Source: Iris pallida
Taxonomy: Eukaryota > Streptophyta > Magnoliopsida > Asparagales > Iridaceae
Direction of reading: 5' to 3'
Length of the DNA stretch: 64,000 nt
Assembly (NCBI GenBank): GCA_029216955.1
Contig: JANAVB010029819.1
Coordinates: 36,809,331 to 36,873,330 of the forward strand
The position numbers were made by a program, and so were the translations under genes. The notes under the pieces were generated by a model. It saw only the letters and a program-made list of their open reading frames with translations, had not been told where the DNA came from and searched no databases. The number at the start of each line of letters is the position of its first letter. Position 1 is the first letter of the stretch. Positions 23,964-35,105 of the stretch are shown here, piece by piece.

Positions 23964-24637
23964 ATGTGGGAATTTCCAGTTAGATAATGATTAGGAAGAT
24001 TTAAAACCCAATTAGATAATTCGCAACTTACTTTAAATCAATTTAAATCGATTCATTAATAAAAATAATCCAAATCCAATTCCAATTTAAATCTAGCTAA
24101 TCTAAACTCAAATTAAAAATACTATCTTTAAATTTAAACTATTTAAATTTAATCCAAAAATCTAATCAAAGATTTAATTTGCCACAATAATTTCAAAATA
24201 TATTTTCAAAAAATACTAATAATAATAATTTCAAAAATTATATTATTATTTAAAAATAAACTAATAAATAATTATGAAATATATATGTATGCCCAAATAA
24301 TATTTACATAAATATACTTTTCTAATATACAATAAAAAATATTATTTATTATTAATAATTGTTAGAAATGAGAGGATTTATAAATAAAATAACAAACTTG
24401 AGAATTTTGGAACGATAACAAAATAAATATTATGTATATTATTTTGAAACTATAAAAGAATAGAAAAATATTTTTCAAAAATATGTACGCTTGCACATAT
24501 TCGCACTCGTCGAGCAATTACGAGAAACGACATTTCGTGCGCGACGTACAATACGACTACGCGACGTACAATACAAAATAAAAAAAATTAGTACCAAATT
24601 TAGAAATAAAAAATAGTAGAAATTTAGGAGTTTTACA

Positions 24638-25917
24638 TCCTACCCAACTTAAAAAAAATTTGTCCTCGAAATTAAGAATTAGTAGGGGGTGAGGAGACAC
24701 AAGGGGGTATCGATGGGGAACAATCGATAACAAAATCATGCCGTAAGAAATTGCGATCTAGATCATAGAAAAAAAATAATACGGTATGGTTATGAGGGTC
24801 GCGAGTTAAGGCACGAGTAGAGAAGATTAAGGGATTTAATTTTTAGAGTCTATAGGAGAGGTAGTTCCTTGGAAGGAAATTGGGCAGTGGACGTCTAGGT
24901 CGAAGGCATGAGGATAGGAGAACGATTGGAGTTATTCAAATGATTTAGAAGGTCACGATGGTAGGTTTAGGATCAAGGGAAAAGACGAATAGTTTTAGGA
25001 TGAGGATATAGCCACGGGTTGGTAATGGCTAATTACAGTGGTCATAAGTGATCGGGCAACTAAAGGGGATATTCGGCACGAGGGATTTCGTCCTTCTAAA
25101 ATAGGAGGAAGACGAAAGCGATAAAGGGTTCCAAAGGTGATATTATCGAATACGAATACGTGGTTCAAAGGCGACCGAATAATTTCAAAAAGAACTTTCA
25201 AGGCAGTCGTGGATGGGACTATAAAGGGCAAGTTTAGCTATGTCCCTATCCACGTAGAACGATAGATAAAAGCGAACCAAAGTGCACTAGGTTGATCAGA
25301 CCATCATGCACCGGTTCTGAGTAGACAATACGTTAGTGGATGCATCCAATAACATATGTCATGAACAAGCTTGATAAAGAATTGATCTTGCAAAAACTAG
25401 GCTACATTAGCATCATTAGTCTAGATAGTAAAACATAGGCACGAGGGTAGATGAAATAAGAACCAATATGGATAGTCTAAGTGTCATAAGAATCTAAGTC
25501 TTGTTTATTCCTATACAATCATTATACGGTTTTATTGACCAAGGCTTGGTTGACCAAATGGGTTAAATTTTGTTAGTCTCTATGGTCTAGATAATACTAT
25601 TTGTATTCCCTTAATGGTCAAGGGTGTGTCAGGTCGTGGGGTATTCTACCTAACTTAAAGAATTAAGCTAAGGGTGTTTGGGACATCTAACTAGTAGGGT
25701 CAATCTCTAGCAAACACGAAGGGAAGATAAGAATAATGATAGGAGAAATCAAGCATGATGCAATCGATGAGTCGAACTGTAGTTCGAATATGGAATCGAG
25801 GAAGGAGGTCAAGTATGTGGATGAGATCCTAGACTTCTAATCCTATACGCATGCTTGCTTGGTACGGTAAAGTAACAAAACAATTTATCTCGACCTGCAT
25901 GGGCCACCACAAAAATA
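24638..25917 (-). mobile_element. Internal region of long-LTR derivative, no coding capacity
   Basis: Only about 1.3 kb separates the two LTRs. The end next to the 3' LTR has ATTTCGAGGACAAATTTT and a polypurine tract, as seen at the end of gypsy pol regions. The other end has the leader box. I recognise no gag or pol motif between them. It looks like a deletion or large-retrotransposon (LARD-like) derivative mobilised in trans. Confidence 0.6.
25892..25909 (-). promoter_or_regulatory. Conserved post-LTR leader box, candidate primer-binding site
   Basis: Minus-strand TGGTGGCCCATGCAGGTC, eight bases inside the LTR end at 25918. Identical to the box at 210-227. Confidence 0.5.
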
Positions 25918-27749
25918 TGTAACGCCCCAATCCCAAAATACGTAGGTCTAGTAACGTAGACATGCCAGCTGTATACATACGAAGTACACTCCAATATATG
26001 TAAACCTCGTATGAATACATAAGCTATAAATTGTAGTAGAACCATAACTAATCTCATCCACAACAAAATAAATGAATAAAAGATATCATATAATGATAAT
26101 GAATTGTCTTGATCCAATATGTTGGGCGGTGACAAATCCACTATCAACAAGTAAAGGAAAATACATGAGAAAAAAAATTTGGTGAGAGAAGCGAAGATGA
26201 TCCAAGTGCAATCATCCTCGAAGAAATAGCAATGATCACGGCTTGAGCTAAAGCACCTGCGAAAGACAAGAACACACACCTAACGAGATAACCAGGTCCT
26301 CAGAGGGATGTAACAAGACACATAATATCATGCCATATAAACTGAATAAATATTGCTCAAATAAATAAGTCAATTGAATTATAACATGGTCTAATACACA
26401 CCTATTGAACTAGCTTACCATCCCCCCAACCAAACAAGGACAGGAGATGGTAAACTAATTCACGGTGACATACCTTTCCATGCTTTGAATCTAATATGGT
26501 ATCCGGACCCCAACAAGGTTCAATACCTTCTCATCGAAGTAGTAAGTCACACCTACAACCAAACAAGGACAAGATGTGACGAACTAATCCGCGACAAGTT
26601 ACTGTTCCAAGCCACGGTCAGATACAAGTACCCAAACCAAAACTACTCGTACCTAACGGATAGAGGTGTCTAACCATTCTAAGTAAAATGTAGTTAAGAA
26701 CAATCGTTCCTACGCATGGGCCCTGGCTAAATAGGATCGGCATAGTCCCCCCTTGGGGCACTAGAGGCCCAATCAATAAGAGCATAACGTTTCACAGAAC
26801 GTCAGTGGCCGTCAGTAATCATGGGTCATCAATCCCGTATCTCCAGCGGAGCTTCCGGGTCACAAGGAAAAGTGCATCGAAGTCCATACGCTAAGGAATT
26901 GTCCTCCCCGCCCAATGCCTACTATGTTGTATCCACAACACAAAACCTCTATAACCGCTAAGTCAAACTAGCATGCAACCTCTATTAGCGGTTATTCCTA
27001 TCGCACGACTTATACGCACCGGTGGCCAGCCAGTCACGCATGTCCGTGTTCTACATGCGACATACCACTTCGTGTTACAACGTGTCAAGGCCAGTAAATG
27101 TAACACACAAGGTGGTCCCTTAAATCTAGGTTTAATGTGTAAGAAAAATAATACATAGCAGGAAATATAACTGAACAGTAAATTCTAACAGGTTATGCCA
27201 TGTATCACAGTTTATTTTGCATAAAGAAAATAAATAATGCATGAAATATGAGCTAAAATAAATAAACAACAAATGGCAAGGTGTCTTGCCTGGTAGGACG
27301 CCTGGTGTACTGCAATGATCAAGGTGGCACGAACTGCGACTTCGGTGTAACAACTATGTAAGGTGACCTCTGATGGGACACGGACAGTTCCATTGGGTCC
27401 AGAACGGTTGAATTTGTTAGGGTCGACACAAGGTAGGCTTGAATTGGCGAGGGAACATGAATAATAGGATTTAGTCATGGACGGAAGGATAGTCGAAGAA
27501 ACATTAGATAATTAAAATATATACGTTTTTAGAAAACTATTTATAATCATTGTAAAACTATATCCCAAAATATTTAATAGGTAGTAAATCGTTTTAGGTC
27601 AAAACTGCAACTTACCTTAGTAAAAATATTTTATATAAATACTTGAAAGTAGATATGAAATTTAGAAACTGCTTTTGATTTGATCACGGTATTTTAGGCT
27701 AAATACTTGAAAATATAGAGAAATCATTTCTATGGTGAAAACAACTTTG

Positions 27750-27752
<3 letters not shown>

Positions 27753-27831
<79 letters not shown>

Positions 27832-27834
27832 AAA

Positions 27835-27892
<58 letters not shown>

Positions 27893-27895
27893 TTT

Positions 27896-27975
<80 letters not shown>
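27753..27975. repeat. (TA)n tract with internal perfect inverted repeat
   Basis: TA repeat in which ATTGTAAAAATATT (27827-27840) is mirrored as AATATTTTTACAAT (27887-27900) around a TA core. The same ATTGTAAAA sequence marks the normal end of the tract at 27972. Confidence 0.9.
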
Positions 27976-27977
<2 letters not shown>

Positions 27978-28196
27978 AAAACAATAATGGTGTTTAGAGA
28001 TATTTTACTGTATATATACTAATAGCAAAAATTAATATTAGTAAAGTTAAAATACCACTTATAGTATAACCATATACATGTACTGGTATACATTGATATT
28101 TAAATACAATTAAACAAATATTAACACAATTTAAATAGAATAAAGAAAATCATAAAATAAATAACAAAATTTAAGGAAACCGAAACAACAACAGTT

Positions 28197-28201
28197 ACAG
28201 T
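28197..28201 (+). repeat. Predicted target-site duplication (left copy) of copia, acagt
   Basis: Five bases directly before the copia LTR. The LTR homology of the interrupted element stops here. The partner is expected beyond 64000. Confidence 0.4.
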
Positions 28202-28489
28202 TGTTGGCATATTTTATTTTGATATAATTAACAGCATCTTCGTAGTCTAGTTTTCTTTGTTTATCAGATTGACATCAATTCAGAAGCTCTACTACATTAA
28301 GTCTCTCCATTCAAGATTACCAACCTGTGCCTAGAAGACTGAAGCAAAAACCGGTGCTCCTTGAAAAGACGGCTCTCTACACCTCAAGATTTTGAGTCTG
28401 TACAAGGTCTAGGTCTTTCTGTAAATACTTAAGGTTGGATGACAAAACTAAAAGCTTTCTATTCTTAAGTCAAAAATCAATACCTTATA

Positions 28490-28985
28490 GAACGGCATAC
28501 CGGCGGTATGCTCCGGCATACCGGCGGTATGCTCCGACATACCGACGGTATACCGTTTTGTTGACCACAAAACTTTCTGTGAGAAAATATCGGCATACTG
28601 GCGGTATGCTCCGGCATACCGGCTGTATACCATTTTGTGGTCCACAAAATATTCTGTGATATTGATCGGAATACCGACGGTATATTCCGGTATACCGACG
28701 GTATACCATTTTGTGAGCCAGAGAACATTCTGTGACAAACATCGGCATACCGACGGTATACCATTTTGTTTATTACAAAAACGTTCTGTGACACACATCG
28801 GTATACCGACGGTATACCGCGACATACCGACGATATACCGGGTTACGAAATTTGATTTTTGAATGGCAAAGACTAGCATTAATGGCAGCATTAAATGCTC
28901 CCAACGGATATTAATATGACCGTTACTGTTCGACCGGTATAACGACGGTATGCCGGTCCATACCGACGGTATACCGGTCAGGCTG
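28490..28985. repeat. CGGTATACCG(A/G)CGGTATACCG palindrome swarm in copia U3
   Basis: About twenty GGTATACCG/CGGTATGC half-units occur, most as pairs forming a 21-22 base near-palindrome. They are separated by TTTTGTGGTCCACAAAA-like linkers, themselves palindromic. They end just upstream of the TATA box at 29025. Short frames here are repeat translations. Confidence 0.88.
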
Positions 28986-29024
28986 TATCCAGGAGCATTA
29001 AATGCTACCTACTCTTGGTTTCTC

Positions 29025-29030
29025 TATAAA
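29025..29030 (+). promoter_or_regulatory. TATA box of copia LTR
   Basis: TCTCTATAAATGAAAG, followed by CTCTCTCTCTTG, is a plausible core promoter about 480 bases before the LTR end. Confidence 0.6.
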
Positions 29031-29514
29031 TGAAAGCCCTCTCTCTCTTGAAGGCTTTCACCAAACTCTTGCCATAAATTTTCCAAACAACCAAGAGCTC
29101 CACCATTAATACTCTACCAAGCTTTTAATTGTCATCCTCTCCCAAAGTGCTAGAGTATTTAAGAGTTGTAATTTTCGATCTTCAAGTGTTAGAAGATCAA
29201 CAAGTTCTCTTCTCATTTCTTTGAAGTTGGCGAGCCTTCGTAAGAAAACTCGTGTGTTGAAGTTGGCGAGTTCTTCAGATCCAAACTCGTGTTGAAGTTG
29301 GCGAGTTCTTCGGATCCAAACTCGTGTGTACTATTTTATTAAATAATAGATTTAAGCCGGAGAGAGTTTCGGGACTGGATTACCTCAAACGAGGATACCA
29401 GGATACATATTGTGTTTGATCTTCTTACTCTATCTTTTTATTTGACGAATATTGCTTCTTGGGCTTAAGTTATTTTTTATTTCCCTATTCACATCCCGTC
29501 TAAGGTTCTACAAT

Positions 29515-29526
29515 TGGTATCAGAGC
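29515..29526 (+). promoter_or_regulatory. Primer-binding site (initiator tRNA-Met type)
   Basis: TGGTATCAGAGC, the standard plant copia PBS, two bases after the LTR end. Confidence 0.92.
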
Positions 29527-29566
29527 TTTGTTCTCTTGATTTGGATTTACACCCTTTGAGTGATCC

Positions 29567-31463
29567 ATGGCCACTAACCCTAGTATCAACACCTTCCACA
29601 ATGAGGGGCACTCCACAAATAGGCCTCCCCTATTTGATGGAACCAACTATAACTACTGGAAGATTAGGATGAACATTTATCTGAAGTCCATAGATTTTGA
29701 TTTATGGGATTGTGTGATAAATGGTCTTCCTACTCCTTCCAGAGTTATTGAGGATGTTGCATCTGACACCCTTAGGGACATACTTACTGAAAATACCAAG
29801 AAACTTGCTAGTCGAGATGCCAAGGCTATGAACGCTCTTTATTGTGCTCTCGATAGTAGTGCATTCAATAGAATCTCTACTTGCAAGACTTCCAATAAGA
29901 TTTGGAAGTTACTTGAAGTCACACGAGGGTACATCACAAGTAAAGGAATCCAAGATTAGAAGACTCACGCAAGAATATGAGTCCTTTAAGATAAAATATG
30001 ATGAGTCTATCACTTGCATGTTTACTCGTTTTGGTGATATTATTAATCCTCTTTCTTCTCTTGGTAAGGAGTATCCTGCTCATAAAAAGATCAGAAAAAT
30101 CCTTAGAGGATTGACAAAAGGATGGAGTCCTAAAGCTACCGCAATTATTGAGGGGAACGACCTGACAGTCATGAACCTTGAGACCCTCATGGGGAAGCTT
30201 ATGACTCATGAACTCGATATGAAAGATCAAGAGGAATCTTCCATACAAGAGAAGGAGAAGAAGAAGGCCAAAGAGAAGGAGAAGTCTCTTGCTCTCAAAG
30301 TTACAAAGTCCTACTCCAAGGATAGCTCCGACGACAACGAGTCGGACGATAATGAAAAAATAGCTCTCACAGCTAAGCACTTCCGAAAGTTCTTCAAATT
30401 CAACAAAGCCAACCACTTTCGATGGGACAATGAGGAAGATCTGGCGTGCTATCAATGCAGAAGAACCGGACACATCAAGAGGGACTGTCCTATGATAAGA
30501 AAAGACTCAAGCAAGTACGAGAAGCCTAGCAAAGGAAGCTCGTCCTCCAGGAAATTCGCCAACACAAGCATTTGGTGTGAGAGTGACGCAAGCGACTCCG
30601 ACAACGACAAAGAGTACAAACAGAATGCCAACGTTTGTCTCATGGCAACCGATGAGGTACTTGATGATCTCTCCTGAAATACTCTTACTTATGATGACTT
30701 GGAGAAAGCTATCCCTGAACTACATGAAGAGCACAAAGGTGTTAGGAATAAATACAAAAAATCTCTAAAAGAGGTTGATGTTCTTCAACTTGAAGTAGAG
30801 AGACTCTCAAGCATCATTATTGATGTAAAGGAGAAATCCCCTGCTTCTGACACAGATGAAATAGAGTCTTTACGACTCAAGTTTCAAGAATCCCTTGTCA
30901 CCATCAAGAAAAAGGATGATAAGATTCAATCCATGAGAAGGGCTTATGAATTTGCTATGCATAAAGTTCAAGATGCTAATAGGAGAGAATATGATACTTC
31001 TATTAAGTATAATGATCTTCTTGTACAGAGTAAGAAACTAGGTAATAAGAACACTACTCACATACATACTCCAAGACACCTCCACACTCATCACAATGCC
31101 AGGCATACTTCTTACATGAACACTACACACAAGTCCTATTCTAACACAAGGAAAGGACCATTTGTTAAGAAAAATACTTCGCATCATGCTTTTTATTATC
31201 ATCATCATAATACTAATGATAGAACTCCTCGCACTAGAGATTCACATATGCATGATACTCACACGTCTTCTTCTAAATCCTCTATGATTTGCAACTACTG
31301 TGGCTTGCTTAGACATACGACCAATTATTGTCATACAAGGAAACTAGTTGATAAGAAAGATTATAAGTGGGTTTCTAAGACTAACACTCAAGGACCCATA
31401 CTATCATGGGTACCAAAATGTTCATCTTCAACTTATGTTGTAGGTGAAGAGTCCTTATGCTAA
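29567..31463 (+). pseudogene. Copia gag
   Basis: It starts at ATG 29567. The UBN2-type gag core (LFDGTNYNYWKIRMNIYL, DLWDCVINGL) breaks near 29925, where one CA of a CACACA run is lost. It continues in the next frame (RRLTQEYESFKI, RKILRGLTKGWSPKATAI) into the CCHC knuckle CYQCRRTGHIKRDC. After a TGA near 30675 a coiled-coil segment follows, then a His/Thr-rich stretch and a second knuckle (CNYCGLLRHTTNYC). The two-part gag fits SIRE/Maximus elements. Confidence 0.82.
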
Positions 31464-33982
31464 GAGCAAGTGGATTCTCGATAACGGTTGTTCACGGCAC
31501 ATGACCGGAGATGCTTCATTATTTACAACGCTATCGATGAAGAAGGAAGGACACGTCTCCTTTGGTAACAATCTTAAAGGTCATATTATAGGAAGTGGTA
31601 ATATCGGTTCCCTTCTTTATCCTTGTATTAAGAATGTGTCTTGTTACTAATCTTAAACACAATCTTCTTAGTATTAGTCATCTTACTGATAATGGTTTTG
31701 ATATCAAGTTTGTTAAGCTTAAATGTTTTATTACCGATTGTTCAAGTGGATCTATTGTTTATGAAGGCATTAGAGAAAACAATATCTATGTTTTATATCT
31801 TGTCGAAGACACTAACAATGACAGGTGCTTAGTTGCTAAGAACGATGAAAGTTGGCTTTGGTACATGAGGCTCAGACACGCCAACATGGATACCATTTCT
31901 CGTTTTGCCACCAAGAAGCTCGTAAGAGGACTCCCAAGTATCCCTTTCAAAAAGGATATGGTGTGTGAAGAATGCGAGAAAAGTAAGTTGACCAAGTCAT
32001 CCTTTAAATCCATCAACTCTGTGAGCACCTCTAGACCTCTCAACTTATTCATATGGATCTTTTTGGTCCTAGTAGAGTTGCTAGCCTTGGAGGCAAGCTT
32101 TATGCTTTTGTTTTGGTTGATGATTTTTCGAGATTTACTTGGGTTATTTTTCTTGCTTGCAAAAGTGATACTTTTCGTGAATTTGTTGCTTTTTGTAAAC
32201 GTGTTCAAAATAAGAAAGGTTTTTCTATTAACAAGATTAGAAGTAATCATGGAGGAGAATTTGACAATGCCGATTTCAAAAGATTTTGTGAAAAGAATGG
32301 TTTTGGACATGATTTTGCTTGTCCACGAACTCCTCAACAAAATGGTGTTGTGGAGAGAAAGAATAGAACCCTTGGCGATATGGCCCGGGTTATGTTAAAT
32401 CAAAATAAGCTCCCCCAATATTTTTGGGCGAAAGTCGTTAACACGGCATGTCATGTTATAAATAGGGTCTTGATTAGACCTATTTCTAAAAAGACTCCTT
32501 ATGAGCTTTGGTTTGACAAAATTCCCTCTATTGAATATTTTAAAGTTTTTGGATGTAATTGTTTTATTTTGAATACCAAGGATAACCTAGACAAATTTGA
32601 AAAAAAAGCCTATGAAAGAATATTCCTTGGATACTCTACTCATAGTAAAGGTTTTCGTGTTTTTAATAAAAGAAGTCTTGTTGTCGAAGATTCAATCAAT
32701 GTCTCTTTTAATGAACTTAACTCTTCTACATTCTCCTCTTCCGATGATATTGATGGCATCTCGTTTGGGTTGGAGAACTCCTCTATTGGAGATCGTCCTT
32801 CTTCATCTAACAATGAAGTTGTTACTCCTCCAACAAAAGAGTCTCCACCTCTCGAACCTCCTCAAAAGGATCTCCCAAAAGAATGGAGATTTGTCACCAA
32901 TCATCCTAAGGAGCTTATCATTGGGGATCCTTCTTCCAGTATAAGCACTAGATCCTCCACTCGTGATCTTTGTGCAAACGTGACTTTTATCTCTCAAATA
33001 GAGCCTAAAAATATTAATAATGCTTTTTATGATGAATTTTGGATGATAGCGATACAAGAACAGCTAAATCAATTTGAGCGAAACAAGGTTTGGGAACTTG
33101 TCCCAAAACCTAGCAATCACCCCATTATTAGAACTAAATGGGTGTTTCGAAATAAAATTAATGAAGATGGGTTAGTGACTCGTAACAAAGCCCGATTGGT
33201 TGCTCAAGTCTATAACCAAGAGGAAGGCATTGACTACGACGAAACCTATGCTCCGGTTGCTCATCTTGAATCCATTCGTATGCTATGTGCTTTTGCTTGC
33301 TTTAATGATTTTAAACTCTTTCAAATGGATGTTAAGAGTACTTTTCTAAATGGTATTATTAAAGAGGAAGTTTATGTAAAACAACCTCCTGGCTTTGAAG
33401 ATTTTCAATTTCCCAATCACGTGTTCAAACTCCACAAAGCCCTTTATGGCCTCAAAAAAACTCCCCGTGCTTGGTATGAGCGCCTTTGCTCCTTTCTTGT
33501 TTTACACAATTTTTCTAAGGAAAAAGTCGATACGACACTTTTTATCAAATCCCATAATGGCACTCTTTTATTGGTTCAAATTTATGTCGATGACATTATT
33601 TTTGGTTCTACTAACAATACACTTTGTGTAGAATTTGCTAAAGTTATGCAGGAAGAATTTGAAATGAGCATGATGGGTGAACTATCATTCTTTTTGGGCC
33701 TACAAATCAAACAAGGACCCAAAGGAACCTTCATCAATCAAGCAAAATATACAAAGGATCTCCTCAAGCGTTTCGAACTTGACTCATCCAAATCAATGAG
33801 GACTCCTATGGCAACAACGACAAAGCTTGACAATGATAAAGATGGCACATCGGTCGACATTCGTAAGTATCGAGGTATGATCGATAGTTTACTTTATCTA
33901 ACTGCTAGCCGTCCTGATATCATGTTTAGTGTATGTCTTTGTGCACGATATCAAGCAAATCCAAAGGAATCACACTTATGTG
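31444..33982 (+). pseudogene. Copia pol: protease, integrase, reverse transcriptase (truncated)
   Basis: The protease has WILDNGCSRHMTG where the family has DSG. A GAG-pre-integrase segment (LRHANMDTISRF, CEECEKSKL) follows after frameshifts near 31640 and 32050. The integrase core (from 32053) has MDLFGP with the first Asp, RSNHGGEF with Asn instead of the second catalytic Asp, and NGVVERKNR with the Glu. The reverse transcriptase has KARLVAQVYNQEEGIDY, FQMDVKSTFLNG, LYGLKKTPRAWYE and the intact YVDDI. It ends after YQANPKESH, where foreign LTR sequence starts. Asn at two catalytic sites plus frameshifts mean this copy cannot encode a working pol. Confidence 0.88.
33978..33982 (+). repeat. 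Predicted target-site duplication (left copy) of Tat-1, atgtg
   Basis: Five bases directly before the TGTTTGC start of the Tat-1 LTR. The partner should lie right of the window, after the Tat-1 5' LTR. Confidence 0.35.
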
Positions 33983-34210
33983 TGTTTGCAAAAACAAAAG
34001 TCTTTATTTCACAAACTTTGTAAGAAGATTACAATTGAATTCTGGGAAAGTACAACTATAGGAATCCGATCTGAAGACGATCGCTTTATCCCTTGGACGA
34101 TGTGAACTTTGAAGACGATAGCCTCTGAAGAATGCAGCAGCACTTGGACAAGAACTCCTGATCTCTGATGATAATAATGATCTGATCCCTTTAATGAAGG
34201 ACTTGAAACT

Positions 34211-34220
34211 CTATTTATAG
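34211..34220 (-). promoter_or_regulatory. TATA box of Tat-1 LTR (minus)
   Basis: CTATAAATAG on minus, conserved at 45590-45599 and 61529-61538 in the Tat-2 LTRs. Confidence 0.65.
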
Positions 34221-34254
34221 AGTTCTAGAAATAACTAATTTATAGTTATTCTGG

Positions 34255-34790
34255 ATTGCGCAAGATGAACTGCGCTGGCAACAGACTGCGCAGACTGCAA
34301 ACTGCGCTGGCCTATTGGGCAGTTGCTCGATCGTGGGCTAACTGTATTCAGACGTATGGCATTGTTTGATTGAAATGCGCTTGGTCGTGTACAGGCGGTT
34401 GCCACATGGTGAGCAATTGATGGCATGTAATCCACATAATAAATGTCAGTTATTCGATGAATTGTGCTAACCGAAGAGCGCTAGTTTCAGACTGCACTTC
34501 AATGGATAGCGCTAGGACTCAGGCTGGGTCAAACTGCGCTGCGGTTGAACTAGCAGATTGTACTGCAGTTGTACAGCTGTTCTCGAGCACTGTACTGCAA
34601 AAAAAAACGAATAGACTCCTCGTTTTTTGGGCTGTCAGGCTGTCAGAAGATCCGATCTTTGTCAGGTAATGATGACATTGCCACGTCAGCATAGCACGCT
34701 CTGGTGGTAGCGTAGTTCAGCTTGTGCGTTTGATTTGTAGCGCAATCTGTTTCCTCCACAGTCCATTTGAAGGGTGCGCAGTTGAAAACC
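34255..34790. repeat. TGCGC/GCGCA motif swarm in Tat U3
   Basis: About fifteen CTGCGC, TGCGCA or TTGCGCAA words in both orientations (for example AACTGCGCTGG and GACTGCGCAGACTGC) lie upstream of the minus TATA. They are also upstream of the plus-strand promoter at 34993. Shared with the Tat-2 LTRs. Confidence 0.75.
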
Positions 34791-34826
34791 TATTTGATAG
34801 ATGCAACTTGATTTTTAGGACATACA

Positions 34827-34840
34827 AGACCCCCTTCAAA
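34827..34840 (-). promoter_or_regulatory. Polypurine tract of Tat-1
   Basis: Minus-strand TTTGAAGGGGGTCT abuts the LTR start TGTATG. The Tat-2 equivalent is TTTGAAGAGGGTCT. Confidence 0.8.
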
Positions 34841-34992
34841 GTTTTTGAAATTTAAAAATATTAAAAGTTTTGAAATACTTTGAATTTCAATTTTAAAATC
34901 AAGTTGCGCAAGTTGCACTATGATTGCACGTTTGGAGGAATTAGCTCCATTTTTTGTGGCGCAATTGGAGGTGACCGTTACACTTCTGAAAC

Positions 34993-35000
34993 TATAAATA
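34993..35000 (+). promoter_or_regulatory. TATA box of the antisense plant-mobile-domain gene (Tat-1)
   Basis: ACTATAAATAGTT lies about 110 bases before the ATG at 35106 and outside the LTR. It is conserved at 46340-46347 in Tat-2 although the surrounding sequence has diverged. Confidence 0.65.
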
Positions 35001-35105
35001 GTTTCATTTTTCATTCTTTCATCCTTTACTTGCTTTCGAATTCCCTAGAGACAGAAGCTTCTTCCCTACTCCGACTTCTCCTTCTTTCTCTCGTCGACGA
35101 CATAA

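Larger units (their letters stand above)
20335..24637 (-). mobile_element. 3' LTR of long-LTR gypsy derivative (minus)
   Basis: On minus it starts TGTAAAACTCC, directly after a purine-rich AAGTTGGGTAGGA tract, and ends GGGACGTTACA. This gives about 4.3 kb. Bases 20335-22652 match 25918-28199 closely; the remainder has no second copy in the window because a copia element cuts the other LTR. Inside are a (TA)n tract (22174-22430), (AAT)n, a GC-rich block (22840-23760) and a minus-strand TATA box. Short minus frames in the GC-rich block are compositional. No gene is visible. Confidence 0.75.
25918..28201 (-). mobile_element. 5' LTR of long-LTR gypsy derivative (minus), cut by copia
   Basis: TGTAACGCCCCAATCC at the plus start matches the 20335 copy. 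The alignment continues to 28201, where a copia LTR begins (TGTTGGCAT). The missing part should resume after the copia element and duplicate ACAGT. No gene is visible. Confidence 0.75.
28202..29512 (+). mobile_element. 5' LTR of copia element
   Basis: It runs from TGTTGGCATATT to GGTTCTACA, two bases before the PBS. Length is 1311 bases. A TATA box lies at 29025-29030. The U3 part holds the CGGTATACCG swarm. Bases 29220-29330 contain a threefold GAAGTTGGCGAGTTCTTCGGATCC-type repeat (R/U5). No gene is visible. Confidence 0.85.
28202..33982 (+). mobile_element. SIRE/Maximus-like Ty1/copia element, 3' part missing
   Basis: 5' LTR, PBS TGGTATCAGAGC, gag with two zinc-knuckle segments, protease, integrase and reverse transcriptase are present in copia order. 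The element is cut after QANPKESH in the reverse transcriptase/RNase H junction by the Tat-1 LTR. RNase H and the 3' LTR are absent. The long gag with a coiled-coil part and a second CCHC segment suggests the SIRE/Maximus clade. Confidence 0.85.
33983..34826 (-). mobile_element. Tat-1 3' LTR
   Basis: On minus it runs from TGTATGTCCTAAAAATC to TTTTGCAAACA, 844 bases. It is preceded by the polypurine tract TTTGAAGGGGGTCT (34827-34840). A minus TATA box lies at 34211-34220. U3 (34230-34790) has a TGCGC-motif swarm. It is homologous to 45346-46172 and 61286-62111. Confidence 0.88.

Noticed and set aside
27751..27984. Open frames of alternating Tyr-Ile in the TA tracts
   Set aside because: Direct translation of (TA)n microsatellite; no coding meaning.
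28435..28891. Several overlapping frames rich in YRRYA / GMPEHTAG repeats
   Set aside because: Translations of the CGGTATACCG swarm in the copia U3, open in multiple frames at once.
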